Below, in pieces: positions 23,622 through 34,730 of a stretch of 64,000 bases of DNA. The notes beneath the pieces were generated by a model, which ran no database searches, was not told where the DNA came from, and was given only the letters and a program-made list of their open reading frames with translations. The position numbers and the translations under genes were made by a program. The stretch lies in assembly GCA_945910005.1 (NCBI GenBank), contig OX246737.1:76739665-76803664 (forward strand), in the 5' to 3' direction. The stretch's first letter is position 1. Every line of letters begins with the position of its first letter. Source of the stretch: Isoperla grammatica. Lineage: Eukaryota; Arthropoda; Insecta; Plecoptera; Perlodidae.

Positions 23622-23876
23622 GGTGATTTGAAGCAGTTCCTTCTAGCAACACGAGGCAACAAGAGCCCGCACCCCCCAAAGCTGTCGGTGCCGCAGATAA
23701 CACACTTGTGTCTGCAAGTGGCTATAGGCATGGAGCACCTTGCAAATCATCGCTTTGTTCATCGTGACCTTGCGGCTCGCAACTGTTTAATTGCATCCAA
23801 CATGGGTGTGAAGATCTCACTCTGTGCTCCGGCAAAAGACACATACAGCAAGGAATATTACAAGCATCACAATCAA
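23622..23876 (+). CDS. PTK7: PTK7-like receptor pseudokinase, catalytic-loop exon
   Basis: An 85-codon exon in phase 0 at both ends, acceptor TTCCAG at 23621 and donor GTAAGT at 23877. It encodes GDLKQFLLATRG after the hinge, the E-helix (ITHLCLQVAIGMEHLANHRF), the catalytic loop HRDLAARNCL, then KISLCAPAKDTYSKEYYK. The HRD aspartate is present, but the DFG motif that binds magnesium is replaced (SLC), which is the family-defining reason PTK7 is a pseudokinase. The SKEYYK segment is a PTK7/off-track signature. It joins in frame to the exon at 33622. Confidence 0.93.
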
Positions 23877-24057
23877 GTAAGTCTTATCATACAGTTGAAC
23901 CTTTCTTTAGGAACGAAATCTTTCAATGTAAACAACAGCACAGCGCGAGCGCCTAGGCGCTGGCCCGGCGCACGTCAATGTCCACTATCAACAACATAAA
24001 TAGAACGTAGGCAAAATATTACATTACACAGTTAACTTCAAAGATAAATTACAGATA

Positions 24058-25036
24058 CAGTTGTCCCTCGTTAAATCGAACTCGCTTACTTCGAAATTTC
24101 ACGTAGATTGAATAGGTATTTATGTCCCAGGAAAAATACATGTTATTTTCATCTGTTAATTCCAAATTTGGCTATTTTGTCAAAATGAACTTAGCACAAG
24201 GGTACTATAATGCATTCATTTGAATCGTTTATTTCGAAGTTCATTTCAAAACAGCCTATAGTCGAGCTGTTCCCTCCCAGTCGCGTAATTGGTGTTTTTC
24301 CGTGTATTGCCTCATTAGATGGGCTGGCTGGCCTGCTAGAAGGTATCCTCAAGAGTCGGTCAAGGTCATTGGCTGCCGCAAGGCAAGCGCCCCTCCCCCC
24401 CCCCCCCCCCCCCGTCAACAGGCGGATCGCTTGCATGTTGCACTCGCCTGTGGCTATCGCGGTCTCGCTTCCACTCACGCGTCCTGCGACTAGCGCTTTC
24501 TCTCTCTCTCACGGCGCCGACAGCAGCCGACATGGCCACTGTCGTAGATAGTCGAACTACTTAGTCGCGTTTCGCTCAGACAGATAGCACTCCATTGTTC
24601 TCGCTCTCTCTCTCGGCCGGCCGGCCGCATCTGTTTTCACGGCATGCGCTACCCGCCTAGCGAGTCTACTGCCCGCAACACAGATATATGTAATGCAGGT
24701 TGCGGGCCACACAGGGTCCATGTGTTACCTGCCCATACTCGCGCCAATGCTACGGGACTTGTAGGCTTTGTAGAGGTAATTTTGAACAATTTGGGGACTG
24801 GTAATCAAGTTTCCAGCACACAAAAAAACACCAATCGTTATAACGAAATGATTATTATATTAAGAAAAGCGTACGGTCCCTTCGAGTTTGTTGTAATTAC
24901 ATTTGAAATTATTTATTCATTAATAATAATGCATAAGTATCAAGTAGGTAGTGATTAAGTAGTTTTTGGGGGAATTCTGTATTTCGAAGTTGGTATTTTG
25001 AGGTCCCCTGAATTTCGAATTCACGAGGGACTACTG
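24058..25036. mobile_element. pogo/Tigger-type MITE (979 bp), TSD TA
   Basis: Ends CAGTTGTCCCTCGTTAAATCG and, inverted, CAGTAGTCCCTCGTGAATTCG are flanked by TA (24056-24057, 25037-25038). TTCGAA-type words are repeated near both ends. A long poly-C tract (about 24386-24413) sits inside, and reading through it gives open frames with poly-Pro or poly-Gly that I do not accept as genes. It lies in the PTK7 intron. Confidence 0.75.
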
Positions 25037-25605
25037 TATTGTGTATTATCTACCAATAAAATGAAGAAATTGAATCAATTAAAAGCTTAGAAATCTAGTT
25101 TTTAAAAAAACTTTAGTGCTGGCCTATAAAAGGCTCATGTTGCAGAGTAAAAGTATTCAAAGAACAACGTTTTATTGCCATAGAAGCCTATTCCATCTTG
25201 ACATAAGAATTCATACAAATCATAAAGGCAAATGTTATTCTGTCAATGTGAATGCTGGTCTGCATCAGGCAAGTGTGGAGTGTGGACAGCTGGGTCTAGC
25301 TAGCATAACGCGAGCGGCGGGGGAGTGGCCAGTTGGAGCGGTCGACTCTGCAGTGTTACCACTTGTTTCTGAGCGTACATGCACAGGCTCAAATAATGCG
25401 AAAAGTAGTAGGGCCTACCGATATACTCATTTTTTCTGGTGTGTGTGTGTATTCTTTGAGAAACCTTCATTTTGATACTACATTGGTTCATATACAAGTT
25501 TTCTTAGCTCCTTTATAACTATGTGAATGTAATAAAATGTATGATTTCTCTACTTTACAATGTAATTAATAGGGATTTTGAAATTTTTCACTTCAAAATT
25601 TTGTA

Positions 25606-25866
25606 AAAAGTAGATTGGATAGCTACATACATACTATATATTTTTGTATTGTGAAAGAGAAAGTGAGTGAGTGGTAAGTAGATTGGATAGGTACATACAT
25701 ACTATATATTTTTGTATTGTGAAAGAGAAAGTGAGTGAGTGGTAAGTAGATTGGATAGGTACATACATACTATATATTTTTGTATTGTGAAAGAGGAAGT
25801 GAGTGAGTGGCAAGTAGATTGGATAGGTACATACATACTATATATTTTTGTATTGTGAAAGAGAGT
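25606..25866. repeat. Tandem repeat, 68-bp unit, nearly 4 copies
   Basis: Unit starts GTAAGTAGATTGGATAGGTA at 25674 and 25742, with variants at 25606 and 25810. Copies are almost identical, so the array is young or kept homogeneous. It contains AAAGTGAGTGAGTG. Confidence 0.93.
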
Positions 25867-25955
25867 CACTCACTGCCCGCAAATAATTGTAAATGACTGT
25901 TGTCTAATTGTATAACTAATCATATGTTACCTAAATATTTTATATTGTATAATAC

Positions 25956-26190
25956 TGTTGTGTGGAAGGTTCGGGAATAATAATACTTGACGATGTATAT
26001 ATTACTAAGTTTATTAATGTTGAATAGCACACGATGTTACAAGATATATTGTACTGAAAGTGACGGGGTGTATGTCGCCATGACGAGCGACCGGAAGACT
26101 GTGTGGTCACCGGGAAACCGTCAGCGTAGGTGGCAGTGGTGTCGAGGTGGCGCTGGGCGCGCCATTCAAAGTGTTGGGTAATACACAACA
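25956..26190 (-). repeat. Gypsy 3' LTR
   Basis: Left copy in window coordinates, 3' LTR for the minus-strand element. A purine-rich tract (AGAGGCGGAGGGT on the minus strand) directly precedes it, at about 26191-26203, as expected for the plus-strand primer. Confidence 0.93.
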
Positions 26191-26345
26191 ACCCTCCGCC
26201 TCTTGATGAAGAGAAACAAATAAAATATATATACCTGAAGGGCTAAAATCAGATACAGAGTGTGCAAAATGTGCCTGAAGGGCTAATATGTAGAATTACC
26301 CTTGTCTGAATGACTGATACAATATGCAGGGTTACATGATAATGA

Positions 26346-27405
26346 TTACTTAGACACAAAATCCTTCAGATAAGAAGGTGCTGTAACCTGTCTTGCGGAT
26401 CTTCTTACTGTAACTGGGTTGTCACTCCTGGCCACCGGAAAGATTTTTCGATACCGAGCCTGTGGTGTCCGGTCTGGGTCAGCACTGGGAAGATCCATGG
26501 CTGTCACCTGTGGAGACTCTGCATTTGCTGATCCATTAGTTTCAGTAGAAACCTCGGGCAGATAAACATCAGCGTTAGTGTTAGAATCAGGTACAGTGGG
26601 AATAACGATATCAGGAACTGGTGTGGGTGTGCGAGTGTAGGAAACTCGGCGACGCAACTGATCGAGATGGCGTCGTTCGGTTGCCCCTTCACCCGTAAGG
26701 ACCGTGAAATTTCTAGGGCCTTCAACTGTCAGGATCACACCAGCAGCCCACTTCTGAGAAGAATTGTAAATGCGATAGAGCACTGTGTCACCCTCGTTGA
26801 ACATCCTAGTTGTGGATGTGTCCAGTGAATTGCGAACAGCTTGAGTTTCACGAGAAGATTGCACATTTGCAGGGTGTAATCTGTCCAACATGGTGGCTAG
26901 TTTGCGTCCCATTAGTAACTCCGATGGCGAGTAACCACTGGCATTGGGTGTGGTACGTAAACTAAGTAGAATTCTTGGTAATTCTACTTCCCACTCGTCT
27001 TCCCTGACTTTCTTGAGCAAATTCTTGATTGTTTGGACGGTACGTTCAGCCTGACCGTTGCTTGCTGGCTGATAGGGAGCAGAGCGAATGTGGACGATTT
27101 GATTTTCTTTCAGAAAAGTCGCAAATTCCTCCGACCTGAAGCAAGGGCCATTGTCCGTGACCAACTCGTCCGAGATACCATGCGTACTAAACATGGTGCG
27201 TAAGCAATGAATGACTGTTGCAGATGACATGGATCCATCCGTGTCTAACACCTCCATCCACTTGCTATGGGAATCGATAACGATCAAGAACGTATGATTA
27301 TGAAATGGTCCCGCAAAATCAGCATGGAGACGTGACCATGGTTTGTTTGTGGGTGTCCAAGGTATCACAGGAGCACGTGATGGCTGAGATCTGTAAAGTG
27401 AGCAT
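26346..27405 (-). CDS. Gypsy integrase
   Basis: The frame holds the core with its D,D,E residues: LHADFAGPFHNH, ELVTDNGPCFRS, and PASNGQAERTVQTIK, about 35 residues between the second D and E as usual. It continues with a C-terminal region carrying the GKL/SH3-like segment (FNEGDTVLYRIYNSSQKWAAG). No chromodomain is seen. A one-base frameshift at about 27400 separates it from the upstream RNase H and zinc-domain frame. The stop is at 26346. Confidence 0.88.
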
Positions 27406-28207
27406 CATCACACGAACTTACGAAATTCTCGATCTCAGCATCGATGTTGGGCCACCAGACGTACGATCTAGCCACAGCTTTGGTACAAACGATGCCTAAA
27501 TGTACTCTGTGTAACTGACGAAGAATCAAATCTCGCAAGGAAGTAGGAACGACTACTCGATCCCCTCGTAACACGCAGCCACGGAGCGTAGTCAAGGTAC
27601 CTTCCGGACCGAGATACTTCTTAGCTTCTGGAAGAAGCATGTGTCGATCCCGACCGTGCTGAATGTAAGAGTAGACTTGGGCAAGAACTTGATCCTTCTT
27701 GGTTTCTTCGGCAATCTTGGCAGCATTAAGACTGGCGTGCTGACTTCCTTGGTCCAGGAAAAGGATTCCCGCTGGTTCTGGAAAAACAGTATCCGACATG
27801 GTGTCTGGAACAGCGAAACGACTGAAGAAATCAGCATTAGCATGCTTGGGTCCTGGCTTGTACTGCAGTTTATAGTTGTACTGGTTCAGCATCAAGCTCC
27901 ACCGCACCATGCGAGGAGATAAAACCTGAGGTATAGGCTTATCTGGTCTGAAAATACCTAGGAGTGGTTTATTATCAGTGATAATTGTAAACACATTTCC
28001 TGCTATGTACATGTGAAATTTTAACACACCGAATATGATTGCGAGGGCCTCACGGTCGATCTGGGCGAACTTTACTTCGTTGGGGTGTAACGTCCTGGAG
28101 GCACATGCTACAGGAACTTCCTTACCGTTGGCCTGAATCTGCGATAGTACACAGCCTACACCGCTCGGGGAGGCGTCACAGGCCAGAACGATTGGAAGCA
28201 TGGGATC
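27365..28207 (-). pseudogene. Gypsy RNase H and integrase zinc domain
   Basis: Begins at the junction with the nested hAT. RNase H residues are visible (VLACDASPSGVGCVLS, IDREALAIIFGV, IITDNKPLL). Then comes the start of the integrase HHCC domain (LHRVHLG, YVWWPNIDAEIENFVSSC). The second part of the CxxC pair is lost to a frameshift at about 27400. Confidence 0.88.
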
Positions 28208-28215
28208 ATAATGAG

Positions 28216-29062
28216 CAGTGTTGGAAAGTAGCGCGCTGAAAGTAGCGCGCTACCGGTAGCATGCTACTTTTGTTCAGTAGCGGGATGGTAGCGCGCTACT
28301 TTAAAAAACGTGGTAGCGTAGCGAGTAGCATGCTACATTTTGTAAGTAGCGTGAGCGGAAATTTCCGCTACTTTATTTTTCTTCCTTGGTTCAATTTTTT
28401 TCAATATGTAACTAACCGCCACTAGCACTTATGACACACACCCACCCCAACTTGACATGGTCGTAAATATCTTCGAGGGTCAGTGGTTTATTAAATGAGT
28501 ATTGAGTACTCCGGACGGCTGGCTACTGTCGGGCGGATGGTCTCGGACCGCTTCCTGCCCCAAACTTTCTCTCGCACAAAAGTTTACAAGACCCACCCCT
28601 CAAAATCGAAATGTCACACTTCCTTTGGTCACTTTTACCCCTGATTTTTATTATGTGATCGGCGATTCAAAAAAATACCATGACTATTCGTTGCTTGGAG
28701 CTCGAGTTCGTAGGTCTACAATGACGTCTACTCCTTCATCAGCAGGAAAAAGTGAGTGCGAAAGTGAGAATCTAAAGCTTCTATGGCCTGCTTACGAGCA
28801 TTTTGAACATAAACTTTGTGGCATACAATTATTTTTAGAATAGTGTGATACTCCCAGAATCTTGAAACCACGATGTTTATTTTGTTTGTAGTTTTGCGTG
28901 ATATGTCATACTTGCTGTTTTCGAAAAGTAGCGCCAAAAGTAGCGCGAAAAGTAGCGCGCTACTTTTAAAAAAAGTAGCGTGAACGGTAGCGCGCTACTT
29001 TTTAAGTGGAAGTAGCGGTAGCGTTAGCATGCTACTTTGAACAAGTAGCGTTTACAACACTG
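28216..29062. mobile_element. hAT element nested in gypsy pol (847 bp), TSD ATAATGAG
   Basis: Ends CAGTGTTG and CAACACTG are typical hAT termini. Both flanks carry ATAATGAG (28208-28215, 29063-29070). Gypsy pol reads in the same frame up to one duplication and on from the other, so the insertion is exact. Subterminal zones are dense in AGTAGCGCGCTAC palindromes. A 113-codon frame at 28502-28843 has no recognisable domain. Confidence 0.92.
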
Positions 29063-29830
29063 ATAATGAGCCAGTATGATTCCTGAGCCCATTACATCTT
29101 TTACATAATCCATACATGCCTGTTCCTTTTCCGTCCATATCCATGAAGCTTGTTCTTGGAGAAGGTTGTACAAAGGCTTAAACTTAGAAGCTTTGTCCTG
29201 AAAAAATCTGTCATGGTAATTGACAAAACCAAGGAATACCATTAGTTCATTCTTGTTCTGCGGAGTAGGAGCATTGACTAGCGCCTCGATTTTCTTTTTT
29301 GAAGGACTGATGCCCTCAGAAGAAACATGGTATCCGAGAAAATCTAACGAGCTAACATCGAACTGACATTTCTCTCGGCGTAGACGTAACCCAGCTGCTA
29401 TGAGCTTGGCTAGTACTTGGCGAACGCGTTCCCACATTTCTTCTTTGGTGGAAGCGGTTACCAGTAAATCATCTAAAAACACCACTACTCCCGGAATGCC
29501 CGCGACCAGACCATCCATTATTCTTTGAAAAATGGCAGGAGCAGACGACAAACCAAAGGGTAGCCTAGTCACTCTGTAAAGGCCACGATGAGTATTCAAC
29601 GTAAGCAGCTCAGAAGACTCTTGGTCTACGGAAATCTGTAGGAAGGCGTTAGTTAGATCGAGTTTGGTGAAATGCTTGCTTCCGGTTAGTTTGACAAGCA
29701 TCTTGTTAATTGATGGCAAAGGATATTTCTCGGTCTCGCATGCCAAGTTAACAGTGTTACTATAGTCACCACAAATGCGAATGGTGCCATCATTCTTTAC
29801 GATGTTAACTGTGCTCGAAGCCCACTTGGA
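29063..29830 (-). pseudogene. Gypsy reverse transcriptase core
   Basis: Minus-strand frame between the two hAT insertions. It contains TIRICGDYSNTVN, YPLPSINKML, KLDLTNAFLQI, the active site VVFLDDLLVTA (FLDD variant of YxDD), FLGYHVSSEGI and the connection region up to IILAHY. It is uninterrupted over this span. The N-terminal fingers lie beyond the second hAT, around 30640-30720. Confidence 0.88.
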
Positions 29831-29837
29831 AAATAAC

Positions 29838-30631
29838 TAGGGATGTCAACGATTACGATTAAATCGATTCGATTAATCGATTATCAATCGAAAACGATTA
29901 ATCAATTATTTACAAAAAAAATCGATTTTAAATTTTCGCGCTTTTTTAAATTTAGTTCTCAAGATCTGCCGCCTATTCGAGCGCGAGCGCTAGCGCTAGC
30001 ATCGCTATTGCTCAGTTTCATTTACAGTAGGCCTAGGCCTAGGCCTAAGAACAGCAACAGCATAACTTTGCGTCATAATTTGAGCCGAATTTCCAGTCAT
30101 ATTTTGAATAGCTGTGTCTAGTCGCCTACCCTAGACCCAGCATTCGACGCCTACGATCTATAAAAATACAAGTTGTTATGTTTGTTCACAAATAACAAGA
30201 GAAGTAAGGTTAGAAAAGTCGCTACGATTTTTAGTTCACATCACGTAAATTTTAATTACGCTGCACATGAAAATAATAATATTACGACGCATATTCAGCA
30301 TACTTAATTACTTATTGGTTCAAAAAAAACGGGAAGTGAATAACTATAGCCCTTCAGGCCTAACTAGGACAGAAATTATCGTCGAAATCTTGGACAGAAC
30401 ATAACAAAAATACTCCGTGACGTAAAATATATCGATAGTCGAAAAGAAGTCGAATCGCGAACTCGTGGCTTGCGCGGGCAATTCAAATAACCGAAACCAG
30501 ACCGAAGTTTGGAAGAAACTTGCTACTATACCGACATTTAACAAAAGGATTAAAATCGATTAATAATCGATTATGGAGGTGAAAGTGAATTCGATTATCG
30601 ATTATAATAATTTAATCGTTTGACATCCCTA
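29838..30631. mobile_element. hAT element nested in gypsy reverse transcriptase (794 bp), TSD AAAATAAC
   Basis: Ends TAGGGATGTCAACGATT and AATCGTTTGACATCCCTA are inverted, with AAAATAAC duplicated at 29830-29837 and 30632-30639. Subterminal DNA is made of TCGATTAATCGATT palindromes. Its termini resemble those of the elements at 6794 and 22863. No transposase is visible. Confidence 0.92.
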
Positions 30632-30667
30632 AAAATAACATTGGAACGAAAACCCCAGATGATTCCA

Positions 30668-32200
30668 TTATGTCAATCGTTGAATCAACATTGGGTAATC
30701 TCGAAAAGGGTACATCCCTGGCTTGCCGGCGCCAGGCTTTAGCACGATGCTGGCCGGCGGACCAGTGTACTTGCCTAACTTCGGAGAAAACACCTCCTGA
30801 AATTCATGTATCTCTTTAGGCAAGTTAGTGATAGGTGCAGATTCCAATCTTTTGATTGTACTCACAGCAACATTAAAATAAGAAAACCAATCTCTACCCA
30901 TTAAGGTCGGTCCATCTTGACTCATAACCGTTAAGGGTAAGGTAGCTCTATTCTTGTTTAGCTCCACATCCACCATGATAGAACCTAACACTGGCAGTTC
31001 CTCTTTAGACCATGAGCTTAAATTAACTGTCTGCTTGCTTAAGTGGATGTGAGAGAAATGTTTTAAATACGTTGAGTGACCAATGATGGTCCTACCAGCC
31101 CCAGAGTCAATCTCCATAGGAATGCTTACTTTTTCAATCCAAACATCCAACTTATATGGGGGTGGTGTGGCAGCGGAACACGTGGTATTAAATATGACAT
31201 GATTACGGTCCCCATCCGCCTCGATAGACTCGTCAGCTTGAACCAAGTGGTTCCTAGAAGCGTAACGCTTATTATTGTTGCCCTTGTTACATGCAGGCCC
31301 AGTCGAACTTGACGATGGTTGGGAAACGACCTTCTGACCAGTAGCTTGATCGCTTTTCCTTTTACGGCATGCTTTACTCACGTGACCCACTTTATGACAG
31401 TAGTGACATTCCACGGATGCGGGGATACGGCAGCTCTGGACTGGATGGGCCCCATCGCACCTGTTGCACGGGCCGTTCTGCACTCCACCTTGGTTATGGT
31501 TCCGGCGATCCGATTTCACTGTTGTAGGTTGAGATGGGTTTTTGAGTTGATCCTTGTACTGGACCGCTGTGCGATGCACTGAATCCGCACCTTTCGATGG
31601 GTTCATAAATACTGCTACATTAGACCTAGCTGCCTCGTAGGCTAAAATCTTCCGTTCAACTTTATCCAAAGTAAGGTTTTCAGGATTTTGCATTAAATTG
31701 CTGGTTAGCTCGGAGCTATTCAAGCCAAATAATATTTGCGATAGAATTGACTGATCAGAATCCTTAAATTCGCAAGGTTCTGCCATGCGCCTAAGATCTG
31801 CATAAAAATCTTTAAATGGTTCATTCGGCTTTTGCCGGCGATGTTGAAATTCTAAAATTCTGAGGTGTACGCTCTGCTTCGGGCAATAGTGATTCCTTAG
31901 CAAGCGTAGAGCCTCCTCATAGGTGATATCAAAAGCAGACTTGGGTGAACATAGTTTTCGGACTTGCCTGTACACGATGTCACCGCAATTGGCAAATAAG
32001 ATTGCTTTTTTTGTGTGCGAATCTGTGATATTGTTTGCCAGAAAGTAGAACTCTAAACGTTCTGTAAAAATCTCGAAATCCTCAGGCTTGGCAGCATTGA
32101 ACTGTGGCGTGGTACCAATGATGACTGTACCAGAACTAGGCCTAGAAATGTGTGAATGTTCCTCGGCGCTTACACTCGGAACAGCATCCACGAGAGACAT
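30668..32200 (-). CDS. Gypsy gag and protease
   Basis: A 510-codon frame from ATG 32200. Gag capsid-like helices span about residues 40-195 (FEIFTERLEFYFLANNI, LRILEFQHRRQKPNEPF). Two zinc knuckles follow: CNRCDGAHPVQSC, and CHYCHKVGHVSKAC at about 265. The retropepsin motif MEIDSGAGRTIIG at about 355 has a good D-S-G, with ILE/LMGRDW-type end (TLMGRDWFSYF). The frame then enters the start of reverse transcriptase (KPGMYPFR) and is broken by a frameshift and stop at 30668, shortly before the nested hAT. Confidence 0.88.
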   Translation of the reverse strand: MSLVDAVPSVSAEEHSHISRPSSGTVIIGTTPQFNAAKPEDFEIFTERLEFYFLANNITDSHTKKAILFANCGDIVYRQVRKLCSPKSAFDITYEEALRLLRNHYCPKQSVHLRILEFQHRRQKPNEPFKDFYADLRRMAEPCEFKDSDQSILSQILFGLNSSELTSNLMQNPENLTLDKVERKILAYEAARSNVAVFMNPSKGADSVHRTAVQYKDQLKNPSQPTTVKSDRRNHNQGGVQNGPCNRCDGAHPVQSCRIPASVECHYCHKVGHVSKACRKRKSDQATGQKVVSQPSSSSTGPACNKGNNNKRYASRNHLVQADESIEADGDRNHVIFNTTCSAATPPPYKLDVWIEKVSIPMEIDSGAGRTIIGHSTYLKHFSHIHLSKQTVNLSSWSKEELPVLGSIMVDVELNKNRATLPLTVMSQDGPTLMGRDWFSYFNVAVSTIKRLESAPITNLPKEIHEFQEVFSPKLGKYTGPPASIVLKPGAGKPGMYPFRDYPMLIQRLT

Positions 32201-32343
32201 GATGTGATGTACTTGTTTCTTGAAATGATGTTGAAATTAGCGTGCAACGCGTAAAATGTGACTGCCGGCCGGCGTGCTCTAGGCCTAGGCTTATGCCGAT
32301 GATATGTTGGTTAAATGTGGCCCATCTTCTTACGACAAACCGT

Positions 32344-32362
32344 CCTACCGACTGCGCCAATT
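32344..32362 (-). other. Gypsy primer-binding site
   Basis: Immediately inside the 5' LTR the minus strand reads AATTGGCGCAGTCGGTAGGA, containing TGGCGCAGTCGGTAGG, the usual position for tRNA priming in this superfamily. The tRNA was not identified. Confidence 0.65.
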
Positions 32363-32597
32363 TGTTGTGTGGAAGGTTCGGGAATAATAATACTTGACGA
32401 TGTATATATTACTAAGTTTATTAATGTTGAATAGCACACGATGTTACAAGATATATTGTACTGAAAGTGACGGAGCGTATGTCGCCATGACGAGCGACCG
32501 GAAGACTGTGTGGTCACCTGGAAACCGTCAGCGTAGGTGGCAGTGGTGTCGAGGTGGCGCTGGGCGCGCCATTCAAAGTGTTGGGTAATACACAACA
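32363..32597 (-). repeat. Gypsy 5' LTR
   Basis: Right copy in window coordinates, 235 bp, differing from the copy at 25956 at about three positions (two near GGAGCG/GGGGTG and one in CACCTGG/CACCGGG). Confidence 0.93.
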
Positions 32598-32602
32598 AAT
32601 AC

Positions 32603-32765
32603 CCGTGTATTTTAATTTAACCTTAATATCTATAGCCTATAGGCTATCCTTAGCTTAATTTAGTCCAAGGCCTGTGCCGTTTTAATGTTTAAGTCTATGG
32701 AGATAAAATGTACTATGTACTTATCAAATGGAAGATCAATAAAGTAAATGAATGAATGAATGAGA
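32603..32765 (+). repeat. LINE-like 3' tail ending AATAAAGTAAATGAATGAATG
   Basis: A non-coding segment ends with CAATAAAG followed by AATGAATGAATGAATGAG near 32739-32763, the usual look of a CR1/L2-type LINE or SINE 3' end. No coding part remains. It abuts the gypsy target site, which lies inside or beside it. Confidence 0.45.
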
Positions 32766-33621
32766 GTGCTGCCTCATTGTAAAGTGAGCCAAATATAAAA
32801 AACATGACAAGTATGTCGAGTTATAGACGAGTGACCTTAATATAGTAGGCTTACATGAAAATTGAAAATAGATGTTTGGCTAGTGAACTTTAAAATTAGG
32901 GCTGCCCAACTGTTATAGATGTTGTGTAATGTTAGTCACGTAATGCCTCAGTGTTGTTTACTTTGCTGCACTCAGCAACCTGTGCAACAGCTGCTCTGTG
33001 ATGTCAATACTAGGTTGTCAGTGATGTCATTCTGTAATCTGTACAAGTCAGTCTTCTTCATGTGAGCTTACAATAAACACCAACGATAAAAAAAATCGTA
33101 TCAATATCAAGGGAAGAAATCGCGATATCGTATCACGATATTGAAGTTATCAAGTGACGTATCGATATTGGCGATCGTCATGATATCGACCATGTCCTAA
33201 TACAAAACACCCATGGGTACTGATGCACAAACAAATTTATATTTTTTTGGCAACTGTTCTAGATACGTAATGGGGTTTCACTTACTTTATTATCCTTTTG
33301 ATTCATACAGGGTACAAAATATTGATATCACCATTGTACAAAGAAAGATGTGTTACACAATATAACAAATATGAACTTTCACAAATACTAGATCTTGTTT
33401 GCAAATAGTGGCTCAGTGTAACGTAAATGTAAAACGTAATATTGACGATATGCCTACCAAAAAAAACTTTATTTTTTTACATTTTTCAACATTGTATGAC
33501 CTCTTTTCAGGTCCACTCCTCGTAAGTATATTTTCATGGATGCCAGTGGAATAACCTTAAGACACTCACAATGCTACTTATACATGCCGTAGGTTAATGG
33601 AACTTTGTATCACCCCAACAG

Positions 33622-33936
33622 CTGATTCCGCTGCGATGGATGCCATATGAAGCTGTTTACGAGGATGACTACTCTACCAAGTCTGATGTCTACTCATTTG
33701 CCAGCCTTGTTTGGGAGATGTTCCATCAGGCAGAGTTGCCGTTTTCCAAGCTTTCCGACACAGCTGTACTAGCCGCTCTAAAGAACAACGAACTTCACTG
33801 GAAGACTCACAAAACAGTTCCACCATCACTCCAAACTCTTCTGACAAGTTGCTGGTCTCGTTCGCCGAGAGATCGACCGTCCTTTACACAGATCGCTGTT
33901 GGTGTAGGAGAAGTATCTATTGATAGTACAATATAA
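33622..33936 (+). CDS. PTK7: PTK7-like receptor pseudokinase, last coding exon
   Basis: Acceptor CAACAG at 33616-33621; the frame joins in phase 0 to the exon ending at 23876 across a 9.7-kb intron. It encodes the C-lobe: IPLRWMPYEAV (replacing the usual APE region), DDYSTKSDVYSFASLVWEMF, then the C-terminal helices with CWSRSPRDRPSFTQIA. It ends about a dozen residues later, as vertebrate PTK7 does just after its kinase domain. The stop is at 33934-33936. The short tail and conserved phase support a real final coding exon. Confidence 0.93.
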   Translation: MIPLRWMPYEAVYEDDYSTKSDVYSFASLVWEMFHQAELPFSKLSDTAVLAALKNNELHWKTHKTVPPSLQTLLTSCWSRSPRDRPSFTQIAVGVGEVSIDSTI

Positions 33937-34408
33937 GTTTATATATTTCCACCTAGTGGGCATGTTTGTGGCCAGTAACAATGCCCCACAAATTGCAGTC
34001 ATATCACTGTGGTGGGTAATAGGCCTACAATAAGAAGACATTGATACCTCGCTGATCGGTCTCTCTAAGTGTGGCAGTGTTACATTTTACAATCATAATC
34101 TGATGATTGCATGTACAGTTTTAAATGTACAAAATACTCTTCCAGGAATACTAATATGGAACATGCCATGATGGGAATATCTTACAGACAGAGGAATGGC
34201 CTTCGGTGTAAGTAAATTTAAGAAACTAGCACACAATTGCCATTGGATGTATCTACATGTTCTAAAGAGCACAGTACATGAGATGTACTTCATTTTATCG
34301 TGAATCATTATTAGTATGCCACCATATTTATGTATTTTTCTGTACAAATTGAAGCACATGACAAGCAATGCAAGGACTTTTGTTCAGTTCACTGGATACA
34401 AAATATGT
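33937..34408 (+). other. PTK7 3' UTR candidate region
   Basis: Non-coding sequence between the PTK7 stop and the next element. I see no unmistakable AATAAA here, so the polyadenylation site is not resolved and may lie beyond. Confidence 0.4.
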
Positions 34409-34489
34409 TGTTCTACCCTTATGGAAAAGTACTATAGAATACTTTAAAAAAAAAACTTTAGAAAACTTTAGCCCTATGGTTAATTTGTC

Positions 34490-34730
34490 ATATTTTAGAA
34501 AACTTTAGGGGGAAAAACTTTAGGACAATACTATAGAAAACTATAGTGTATACTATAGAAAACTATAGGAAAATACTATAGAAAACTATAGGCAAACTAT
34601 AGAAAACTAAAGGGAAATACTATAGGAAACTATAAGGAAATACTGTAGAAAACTATAGGCAAAACTATAGGAAACTATAGGCCAAAACTATTGAAAACTA
34701 TAGGACAAAACTATACAGCAAACTATAGCA
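34490..34730 (+). repeat. ACTATAGAAA repeat array, left
   Basis: At least a dozen imperfect copies of AAACTATAGG(A/C)AA with variable spacing, mixed with AAACTTTAG forms towards the outer end. No fixed period. Confidence 0.85.

Larger units (their letters stand above)
25956..32597 (-). mobile_element. Complete Ty3/gypsy LTR retrotransposon, TSD AATAC
   Basis: Two 235-bp LTRs (25956-26190 and 32363-32597) differ at about three positions. They begin TGTTGTGT, end ACACAACA, and are flanked by the same 5 bases AATAC (25951-25955 and 32598-32602). Coding order on the minus strand is gag, protease, reverse transcriptase, RNase H, integrase, as in Ty3/gypsy. Two hAT elements are nested in pol (28216-29062, 29838-30631). 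It lies in a PTK7 intron in antisense orientation. The LTR similarity points to a recent insertion on an evolutionary scale. Confidence 0.95.

Noticed and set aside
24210..24551. Frames with poly-Pro or poly-Gly
   Set aside because: They read through a poly-C tract inside a MITE.
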